From contig NZ_CP037423.1 in the NCBI RefSeq assembly GCF_007754155.1, positions 7,622,938 to 7,686,937 on the forward strand: a DNA stretch of 64,000 nucleotides, written 5' to 3'. The position numbers and the translations under genes were made by a program. This DNA is from Stieleria neptunia. Its GTDB lineage: Bacteria > Planctomycetota > Planctomycetia > Pirellulales > Pirellulaceae. This document shows positions 57,291 to 64,000 of this stretch, one piece after another; position 1 is the stretch's first letter, and every line of letters starts with the position of its first letter. Below the pieces are notes generated by a model. The model was not told the DNA's origin. It saw nothing but the letters and a program-made list of their open reading frames with translations, and did no database searches.

Positions 57291-59409
57291 GTTTGGACTC
57301 GCGGGGCAGGATCCCGTTCAATTCTTGGCGAAACGTTTGATTCATACGATAGACCGCCAGCGTCGCGTTTGCTCCGCCACCGGCAGCGACCTTTACATTC
57401 GGAGTCGGGAACATGATGTTGGATTGTTTGAGACGGATCGAGGGAAGCGGGCTGCCGGGATCGATACCGATCTGGTGACACAGCAAGACATAGAACATCG
57501 ACATCTGTTCGACCGCGGCTTGGGTGCTGAGCGTCTGGGCCGTCTTTCCGCCGGCCCAGTAGGCTGAAAAAGCGGTCAGCCCGGCGGCGGCCAGCAGTTC
57601 GACGACCGAGGCGTTGGCGACCAGAACGGTCGCGCCGAAATCGACCGGCAACATCAGCACGCTTCCGAACGTGGCCAGCAGAGCCGCCAACGGTGTCAAC
57701 CCGAAGGCCAACTTTTTGTGACGCGGGATCTGACGCCACATCTCTTCGGCGACGCCACGCAATTGATCGCTATCGAACACGACGCGGTCATTTTCATGAA
57801 ACGTTTGCAACACCTCGTGCATCGACTGGGTCCACGCGGCGGGATCGATCGGATCGTTTTGCCCGTCAAACCAATGCGGCAACGTCAACGGCGCGCCGAA
57901 CCGCCGAAGCGACGTGTCCAGGTCCTCCGGATCGACGAGTTGGCCGACCTTCTTCGCCTTGAATTTCTCCTTGATCGATTCGGCATACCGTTCCGCCATC
58001 GCGGTCGGCACGTACTGTTTGAACAAATCAGACGCCGCCTTGGTGCGGCCTTGGATGAACGTGTTGATCTTCACACCCCAGCGGGCGTACCAGGGTGCGG
58101 CTTCGCAGAACGCGTCGGCCAGCTGGCGGACGATGCGTTCGGATTGGTGCATCCGAACCTCCGTGATCGCACCTCCGGTCGACTGCTTTGTGAACAGGCT
58201 GATCGTCGTGTCCAACAGCGTTTGCCTTGCCCGCTCGGTCAACCGCAGCGATTGCTCGGCGTCCTTTTCGACCGCGGCCAGACCCATGTCCCAGACCGCG
58301 CGACGCAGTGCGGCATGGCGTCCCATCAAAAAACGATCCGACGATTCCGGGCGATCCAACTCACGCGTCAGATGGGTCAATAATCGATCGCAGCCGATCT
58401 CCGCCGGCGGGTTTTCGTCGGGATGCGTCGAGAGCGAAAAGAAAATCGGGAGCGGATCGTCGTCGGGGTTTTCGATCGTGACTTCCTGGTCCCCGTCTTT
58501 GGCCGATTTCGGAATAAAGGGTTCGCTTTTGGGCAACTCGTAATCGTAGGCCCCGTAAACTCTTTCGACGCCGAATTTGCTGGCCTGGGGTTCGAAGGAT
58601 TCCAACACATCTTCGGGGGTTTGCCCGGGGCGAATCTTGTTGACCGCCAGCAGACGCGGAATGCCGGGCATCAAGTCCGAGATCGTTTGCAGGATGTCCC
58701 CGAGCGAACGGTCGCGGGCCATGCTGGGTGTCGACACGACCAGAAAGGCGCTGCAAAACGTCGATGCCTTGCCCAGCAGTTCACGTCTTCGCTCCGGCGA
58801 CCCGACGCCAAAGACTTCGTCGGAAACGATGTCGGGGCAATCCAGCAAACCGATCCCCAAATCATCCAACGCCGGATCGGTCGCGACCAGTGGAACGCCC
58901 AACGCGTCGACGCCGCCGCTGCGGTTGTTGTATTGTTCATGCGCCTCTTCGGGCATTTCGGCCAACAACTCCGGGGCATGACCGACGGCATCGCCAAAAT
59001 CATCCAGCAACAACTGCCACAACGCGGATTCTTCACGCCATTTCTGGGGCAGCCACAAAACGAATCGGTGCGTGCCTTGGCGGTTGGCGACACCACGCAG
59101 CGTGCGGGCGCGACCGTGCCGGCTGAGCAGCCCGGCGACCAGGCTGGTTTTACCGCTGTTGAGCATGCCGGCGACGGCCAACGTCGGGTACTCGGCCAAG
59201 CGGGCACCATGGAAAACTTGGCGTCCCAGTGACACCACGTCGCCGGCCAAGTTCGGTTGGACGCGACGAAGTGACGAGAGGAAACTTTCGTTGCGGGGAT
59301 CGGGGTACAGACGCTCGACCGCGGCTCGACGATCATCGTCTTCGAGTAACGCTTTCAAACGCGGCCAGTCGACCTGGGTCGGGGTTTTTCGTCGTTTGTG
59401 ACCAAACAT
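57283..59409 (-). CDS. Divergent dynamin-like GTPase, first of a tandem pair
   Basis: The 708-residue protein has a P-loop GMLNSGKT (81-88), a G3-like DCPD (190-193) in place of DxxG, and G4 NKIR (257-260) in place of NKxD. A long helical region follows (about 340-580). A hydrophobic hairpin lies at about 590-640 (LTPLAALLATFGSVLMLPVDFGATVLVANASVVELLAAAG). This order, GTPase head, helical stalk and membrane paddle, is that of bacterial dynamin-like proteins, which remodel membranes; the link is by layout only. It starts 9 bp after the receptor kinase gene's stop and overlaps the second GTPase gene by 8 bp. It probably works with its neighbour as a pair. Confidence 0.75.
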   Translation of the reverse strand: MFGHKRRKTPTQVDWPRLKALLEDDDRRAAVERLYPDPRNESFLSSLRRVQPNLAGDVVSLGRQVFHGARLAEYPTLAVAGMLNSGKTSLVAGLLSRHGRARTLRGVANRQGTHRFVLWLPQKWREESALWQLLLDDFGDAVGHAPELLAEMPEEAHEQYNNRSGGVDALGVPLVATDPALDDLGIGLLDCPDIVSDEVFGVGSPERRRELLGKASTFCSAFLVVSTPSMARDRSLGDILQTISDLMPGIPRLLAVNKIRPGQTPEDVLESFEPQASKFGVERVYGAYDYELPKSEPFIPKSAKDGDQEVTIENPDDDPLPIFFSLSTHPDENPPAEIGCDRLLTHLTRELDRPESSDRFLMGRHAALRRAVWDMGLAAVEKDAEQSLRLTERARQTLLDTTISLFTKQSTGGAITEVRMHQSERIVRQLADAFCEAAPWYARWGVKINTFIQGRTKAASDLFKQYVPTAMAERYAESIKEKFKAKKVGQLVDPEDLDTSLRRFGAPLTLPHWFDGQNDPIDPAAWTQSMHEVLQTFHENDRVVFDSDQLRGVAEEMWRQIPRHKKLAFGLTPLAALLATFGSVLMLPVDFGATVLVANASVVELLAAAGLTAFSAYWAGGKTAQTLSTQAAVEQMSMFYVLLCHQIGIDPGSPLPSIRLKQSNIMFPTPNVKVAAGGGANATLAVYRMNQTFRQELNGILPRESKHA

Positions 59410-59418
59410 ATCCGGTGT

Positions 59419-61686
59419 TCAGCTCGCCGTTGATTGGGCCAGTGGGCTTGCCGCTGGACGTTTTTCGTTCACGGCGGTGTCACCTTGGGTGCCTTCGGCC
59501 GATGGATTGTCTTCGCTCAGCTCAAAATCGTCCAAGTACGGGCCGTCGAAAATCTCACGCCACCATAAAGCAGCATCCGCTTGCGTCCAATGGGGACTGT
59601 CCGCACACGCCAACAGCTCGTTTGCCAATTGCTGAGCGGACTGGGGCCGTGTGAGCGGATCCAGATGCAGGCAGCGCAGCAGGACCCGTTGAAGATCCTT
59701 GGCCAGCGGGACGCCGATGCGCCGCTCCGGGGGCTCCGGTTCCTCGTGAAGTTTTTTGGCGCACACGTCGGTCGCCGATTCGCCCTCCAACGGAGCGTGA
59801 CCGCACAGCAGAGTATAGCCGACCGCACCGATCGAATAGATGTCGCTGAGCACATCGGCCGAGGCGGCATCACGAATCGCCTCGGGCGACATGTAAAGCG
59901 GTGTGCCGGTCAGCGAATCGACGCGCGTCAATTGCATCGATTCATGGTCGATCTGTTTCGCCAATCCAAAATCGAGCACTTTGATCAAGTCATGGATCCC
60001 GCTGCGTGAGGTCAACAGGACGTTGGCCGGTTTGATGTCGCGGTGAATCATGCCCGCCGCATGGGCTTCGGCGATCGACCCGCAGATCTGAAGCAACAGA
60101 TAGATCACTCGCTCGGCCGGTTGACGTCCGTAGTAGTCCACCAGCTGTTCCAGCGAGATCCCTTCGACATACTCCATGACGTAAAAGAACGTGCCTTCGT
60201 CGGTTCGTCCGAAGTCGTAGATTTCGACCGTATTGGGATGTTTCAAGCGTGCCGACAGCTGGACTTCACGCTGGAACCTGGCCAGGGATCGCTCGGTCGC
60301 ATTGGCGTTTTCGAGGACTTTGATGGCGACTTTGCGATCCAGCAAACCGTGCTCGCCCAAATACACAGTGCCCATGCCTCCGCGTCCGATTCGCTGCTGC
60401 AGATCGTATTGTCCCAATCGTCGCTTCAGCTCCTCGACTCGGTCTGCATTGATGTCGCGCGGTCGCGTGATCCAAACCAACCCCAACAGAATCGCCGCGG
60501 CGATCGACACGGCGCCGAACAGGGCGAGGAACGAATTGCGCAAAATCCGCAGCGACGCAAACGCCTCTTCGACCTCCAACTCGCTGGCGATGCCGAAATG
60601 GTATTCGGACAGCCAAGTCCACGCGCCGACCACGGGAACGCCTCGATAGCCGTTGTATCCGACGACATTCGAACCGACGCCTCCACGCGTCGCATGGTCC
60701 GCCATCCACGTCAGCGGCCAGGTCGCCGGTTCCCCCGGCACCGAGTTTCGCGCGCGAATGTCCACGCCGGGATCGCGGACCTGAATCTTCAGCGGGCTCG
60801 TTTCGCCGGGTGACAGTAGCCCCGCTTGGGTCAACTGAGATTCGAAACGACTGCTCGAGATCATCACCGCGTTTCGGTCGAAGGCATAGGTCTCACCGCT
60901 GCTGCCCATCTGGGCGACCGACAAGATCTTGCTGAACTGTTTGGCCGGATCGATCATCAGCACCACCGAACCGGTCGTTCGCAGGTCGTCTCGAACGGGG
61001 GCGACCGCACACATGACCGCCATCCGACCGGTCGGCGTTTCCGCTTCGCCGGCGCGGCGGATTTCGATCTCGAAGGGACGTGTCACGGACACCGTACCGG
61101 CCGTCAATCGCGCGAACAGATCTTGGCCCAGTGGGATCGTGCCGCCGTTGAACCGGGCGTCACTGGAATCCAGCACTCCGCCCAACGGATCCACGATCGC
61201 CCATCCCAAGTAGCCGGCATCACTCAGCCGCGCCGTCAGGGCCTTTAAATATTCCGATCGATTGGGGCCCCGTTCGTGCACCGCCGCGAGATCACCCGCC
61301 GGCTCGGATGCTTTGGAATGCTGTTCCAATAACTCGATCGCGTAACCCCGCAATCCATCTTCGGCCGCGTACAGTTTTGCCGTTTCACGTTGGTCGGCAA
61401 GCCACAACTGCAACGCGTTGATGTTGGCCGCCAACACGGTTTCCAACGAATTGCGAATGCTGCCCCGCACGCTCTCGCGGACCAGCCAGCCGACATACAG
61501 CGTCACGCCCAACAAGACCGCGACGACCAGGGACGCGATCACCGGCGACAAGGGGCCGACCGGGGCCTGCCGAACGACGCTCATGATCGTCGACTGGCCG
61601 AGACCGCGCCGCGCGCGGGGGGAACCGTCCAGTGTTTTCCACTGCGAACGTGTTTCTTGATGGCGTTTTGCGTTGTCTTGGGGCAT
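59419..61686 (-). CDS. Receptor Ser/Thr protein kinase with extracytoplasmic Cache domain
   Basis: The 755-residue protein has a first membrane segment (about 46-69, SPVIASLVVAVLLGVTLYVGWLV). A double-Cache-like sensor domain (about 75-375) follows, then a second membrane segment (386-406). The cytoplasmic kinase domain (about 427-690) has G-loop IGRGGMGTVY, Lys456 in VAIKVL, catalytic HRD (Asp550), DFG (Asp572) and GTPLYMSPEA. All catalytic residues are intact. Cache domains bind small ligands such as amino or organic acids outside the membrane; ligand unknown. It is the first gene of an operon followed by two membrane GTPase genes, which are plausible substrates or outputs. Confidence 0.93.
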   Translation of the reverse strand: MPQDNAKRHQETRSQWKTLDGSPRARRGLGQSTIMSVVRQAPVGPLSPVIASLVVAVLLGVTLYVGWLVRESVRGSIRNSLETVLAANINALQLWLADQRETAKLYAAEDGLRGYAIELLEQHSKASEPAGDLAAVHERGPNRSEYLKALTARLSDAGYLGWAIVDPLGGVLDSSDARFNGGTIPLGQDLFARLTAGTVSVTRPFEIEIRRAGEAETPTGRMAVMCAVAPVRDDLRTTGSVVLMIDPAKQFSKILSVAQMGSSGETYAFDRNAVMISSSRFESQLTQAGLLSPGETSPLKIQVRDPGVDIRARNSVPGEPATWPLTWMADHATRGGVGSNVVGYNGYRGVPVVGAWTWLSEYHFGIASELEVEEAFASLRILRNSFLALFGAVSIAAAILLGLVWITRPRDINADRVEELKRRLGQYDLQQRIGRGGMGTVYLGEHGLLDRKVAIKVLENANATERSLARFQREVQLSARLKHPNTVEIYDFGRTDEGTFFYVMEYVEGISLEQLVDYYGRQPAERVIYLLLQICGSIAEAHAAGMIHRDIKPANVLLTSRSGIHDLIKVLDFGLAKQIDHESMQLTRVDSLTGTPLYMSPEAIRDAASADVLSDIYSIGAVGYTLLCGHAPLEGESATDVCAKKLHEEPEPPERRIGVPLAKDLQRVLLRCLHLDPLTRPQSAQQLANELLACADSPHWTQADAALWWREIFDGPYLDDFELSEDNPSAEGTQGDTAVNEKRPAASPLAQSTAS

Positions 61687-61763
61687 CGTGCCAGTATACG
61701 AAACGGAGGGGACCGCGCCGCTTCCACTTGTTCCCAGGTTCCGCCCTACGCCGTGAACGATTT

Positions 61764-61967
61764 TTTGGCGGCAGGGCGCGAGCCCTCCGGTCTTTCACGG
61801 TGTTTTTGAAACGCAACCGGACGGCTCGCGGGCTGTCGATTGAGTCGGGATCTGCTGAGTTAATGGTGAGCCGCTGGCCGTAAGGCCTCGGGCGGGCGTC
61901 GCAGTGCCCGGCCGCTTACGCGTCGCAGCTCACAAAAACGACAGCCCGCTCGCGCCGTTCCGCTAAC
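61764..61967. repeat. Palindromic repeat family P, copy 7 (interrupted)
   Basis: The left end TTTGGCGGCAGGGCGCGAGC and right end GCTCGCGCCGTTCCGCTAAC frame a nested element at 61829-61948. Before it stands TACGCCGTGAACGA, the same outer word as copy 2. It lies between the divergent kinase and sulfatase genes; the remainder of 61687-62072 shows no gene. Confidence 0.8.
61829..61948. mobile_element. Nested hairpin element M, copy 4 (120 bp, inverted)
   Basis: This copy is in the opposite orientation to the others: the tail (ATTGAGTCGGGATCTGCTGA) comes first and the hairpin second. The terminal repeats CGGGCTGTCG and CGACAGCCCG are perfect and the flanks are a perfect CTCG duplication (61825-61828 and 61949-61952). 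Orientation differs, yet the insertion point in the host palindrome is the same, which argues for target choice rather than simple co-duplication. Confidence 0.85.
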
Positions 61968-62072
61968 ACCTTCCGAGCCGAAGTGAGTGCGACTAGGCAC
62001 GCGTGCGATTCGACTATGATAGTCTGCCGCAACACTGCCAGCCCGATTCCCCACGTTCCCCCCGCTCTCTCC

Positions 62073-63689
62073 ATGACACATCGGTTCGTCTTGATCGATC
62101 ATTGCCCACCAATCAAAACGCTGACGCTCGCCATCGGCCTGACCTTGGCAGGCGTGGTGTGCTCGTTGTGCCTGTGCCCCGCGCAGCTTATCGCCGCTCG
62201 ACCCAACGTCGTCCTGATCTTGATGGATGACATGGGGGCGATCGACCTGTCCGGTGAAGGCAGTCCGTATTACCAGTCGCCGCGGATCGATAGCATCGCC
62301 GAACAGGGGATGCGTTTTCGCAACGGATACGCGACCTGCTGTGTGTGCAGCCCGTCCCGCGCGAGCATTCAATTGGGAACGTTTCCCGCGCGGAACGGGA
62401 TCACCGACTGGATCGGCGCAAAAACCGGTCTCGATTGGAAGCGTCCCGACCGCGTGCTTCCGGCGGAGTACGTGCACGCCTTGCCGGATGAGGAAGCGAC
62501 GATCGCCGAGGCACTTCGTGAGGGCGGCTACGCCACTTTTTTTGCCGGCAAGTGGCACTTGGGCGACAAGGGCTCCTGGCCGACCGACCATGGCTACCAG
62601 GTCAACAAGGGCGGACACGACAAGGGCAGTCCACCGGGAGGCTACTTTGCACCGTATACCAATCCGGTGCTGGAGAACGGCCCCGACGGCGAATCCCTGC
62701 CGATGCGTCTGGCGCAAGAGACGGTGAATTACATCAACGAGCAAAACGAGAAACCGTTCTTCGCGATGCTGTCGTTCTACAGCGTGCATGGTCCGGTCCA
62801 GACAAGCAAAACGCTGTGGGAAAAGTACCGGGAGCTCGCGCCGGAGCTGCCCGCCGGGCAACAACGGTTTCAAGTCGATCGCACGTTGCCGGTACGCCAA
62901 GTCCAAGATCACCCCGTTTATGCCGGGATGGTGGAAACCGTCGACAACGCCGTGGGGCTGGTGCTCGATGCGATCGACGCGAAGGGTTTGACGGACAACA
63001 CGATCGTGGTGTTCACCAGCGACAACGGCGGGGTCTCGTCGGGGGACGCCTTTTGCACCTCCAATTTGCCTCTCCGCGGCGGCAAGGGCCGGCAATGGGA
63101 AGGCGGCATCCGTGAACCGTTCTACATTCGCTATCCGGCACTGGTTCCCCCCGGATCGTCCGACGACACGCCCGTGACCGGAGCCGATCTCTATCCGACG
63201 CTGTTGGATTTGTGCGGGCTACCGCTGCGGCCGACCCAGCACCAAGACGGCGTCAGCCTGAAACCGCTGTTGACCGGTGGGACGATCCCCGACCGACCAC
63301 TGTTTTGGCATTACCCCCATTACGGAAATCAAGGCGGTGAACCGCACGCGATCATCCGCCAGGACGGCTGGAAACTGATCCACTACTACGAAGACGGACG
63401 CAACGAACTGTATCACCTGGCGACCGATCCGAGTGAACAAAGCGATCTGTCACGCACCCAACCGGCCCGCGCCGCTGCCATGTGGCAGCAACTGGACACT
63501 TGGTTGAACGATGTCCAGGCGAAACGGCCCGAACCGGATCCACGCTACGATCCAAAAACGACCGAGAGGTACTATCAGGAGAAACAGACCAAGCTGAAAC
63601 AGCGGCTGGAGGAATTCCATTCGCGGATCCTGGAGGCCGATTGGCAGCCAAATCCGGATTGGTGGGGAAGTCTTCGTGCGAAAGACTAA
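62073..63689 (+). CDS. Secreted sulfatase, third of three
   Basis: The 538-residue enzyme has a signal peptide (TLTLAIGLTLAGVVCSLCLC...AARP). It shows the metal-site LILMDDMGAIDLSGEG, the formylglycine motif C92-S-P-S-R with LGTFPARNG, FFAGKWHLGDKG and FTSDNGG. The C-terminal helical tail (about 480-538) is rich in Lys, Glu and Gln. The ATG at 62073 begins the signal peptide region; in-frame codons upstream read through repeat-adjacent DNA. It should remove sulfate esters from polysaccharides in the periplasm or outside. Confidence 0.93.
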   Translation: MTHRFVLIDHCPPIKTLTLAIGLTLAGVVCSLCLCPAQLIAARPNVVLILMDDMGAIDLSGEGSPYYQSPRIDSIAEQGMRFRNGYATCCVCSPSRASIQLGTFPARNGITDWIGAKTGLDWKRPDRVLPAEYVHALPDEEATIAEALREGGYATFFAGKWHLGDKGSWPTDHGYQVNKGGHDKGSPPGGYFAPYTNPVLENGPDGESLPMRLAQETVNYINEQNEKPFFAMLSFYSVHGPVQTSKTLWEKYRELAPELPAGQQRFQVDRTLPVRQVQDHPVYAGMVETVDNAVGLVLDAIDAKGLTDNTIVVFTSDNGGVSSGDAFCTSNLPLRGGKGRQWEGGIREPFYIRYPALVPPGSSDDTPVTGADLYPTLLDLCGLPLRPTQHQDGVSLKPLLTGGTIPDRPLFWHYPHYGNQGGEPHAIIRQDGWKLIHYYEDGRNELYHLATDPSEQSDLSRTQPARAAAMWQQLDTWLNDVQAKRPEPDPRYDPKTTERYYQEKQTKLKQRLEEFHSRILEADWQPNPDWWGSLRAKD

Positions 63690-63801
63690 TTTTTGAGTAT
63701 GCTAAACTGGTCTTGACGGCATCCAGGCCTTGCCGCTAGCTGTCGAAAGACGACATCGCGAAAACGGGTAATTCGCACTGTTCAATTTCGGGAGATCCAT
63801 C

Positions 63802-64000
63802 ATGGCGTCACATTCGAGTCACGGTCCTGATCGGCACGGTAACGAGGAACAGGGTGGGGACGAACCCGATCACGAGTCACTGTGTGGTTCGACGGTCGAG
63901 CGTTTCTTTCGCGGCATCAGCGAGTTCATCTTTCATACCAAACTCGGTGTCGCGGACGTCCAGCTGGTCGACTACGTCAGCGATTTGATGTTGCGATTCG
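63802..64000 (+). CDS. N-terminus of an unknown protein (truncated by the window)
   Basis: The ATG at 63802 follows GGAGAT by 6 bp and opens a frame running off the right edge. The visible 66 residues begin with a His/Asp/Gly-rich stretch (MASHSSHGPDRHGNEEQGG) and then turn helical (VERFFRGISEFIFHTKLGVADVQLVDYVSDLMLRF). The second part looks conserved; I recall similar planctomycete hypotheticals. No function can be given. Confidence 0.7.
   Translation, partial: MASHSSHGPDRHGNEEQGGDEPDHESLCGSTVERFFRGISEFIFHTKLGVADVQLVDYVSDLMLRF

Overview
The window is about 60% GC and carries protein families that together mark a planctomycete, most likely a marine Pirellulaceae relative of Rhodopirellula or Stieleria. 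These include paired PSCyt/PSD1 and DUF1501 genes, a DUF1552 plus DUF1592-type pair, a PVC-type CxxCH haem protein, a DUF1559 pseudopilin-like protein followed by a tiny lipoprotein, three sulfatases with formylglycine motifs, ThuA and SGNH proteins, and several Ser/Thr kinases. The genus is inferred from family content only. I saw no tRNA, rRNA, CRISPR array, phage or intact transposase gene.

Layout. 1-7 kb: end of an unknown gene with a strong terminator, a small conserved protein, a nitroreductase, a secreted alpha/beta hydrolase, a DUF1805 gene coupled to a shortened VOC gene, and a pentapeptide-repeat protein coupled to an AlkC-type DNA glycosylase. 7-12 kb: a PSD1/DUF1501 pair. 12-21 kb: a leftward fucose locus with two GH29 alpha-L-fucosidases, L-fucose isomerase, a class II aldolase and a soluble hybrid histidine kinase. 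21-33 kb: an unknown secreted protein, a Uma2 nuclease, then leftward secreted proteins (CxxCH haem protein, SGNH, ThuA, sulfatase, esterase). 33-41 kb: a TPR/VCBS lipoprotein, then a XylR-type regulator with a beta-helix/PDZ protein. 42-47 kb: DUF1559 with a small lipoprotein, a sulfatase, a membrane-anchored glutamate-synthase-like FMN protein and a kinase. 48-52 kb: the DUF1552/DUF1592 pair. 52-62 kb: an ABC-F ATPase, an ExbB/MotA channel protein and a three-gene operon joining a Cache-domain receptor kinase to two divergent membrane GTPases. 62-64 kb: a third sulfatase and the start of an unknown gene.

Together the fucosidases, sulfatases, esterases, beta-helix protein and haem c/DUF1501 pairs suggest breakdown of sulfated, fucose-containing polysaccharides, although no transporter or fuculokinase is visible here.

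The gaps between genes are full of repeats. The most striking are a palindromic repeat family (at least seven copies, core reading like TAGCGGTAGGGCGCGAGCC) and a second 119-123 bp hairpin element with 10-bp terminal inverted repeats (CGGGCTGTCG). All four copies of the second element sit inside copies of the first, at the same point, and three of them show a matching or nearly matching 4-bp flank duplication (CTCG/CGAG).
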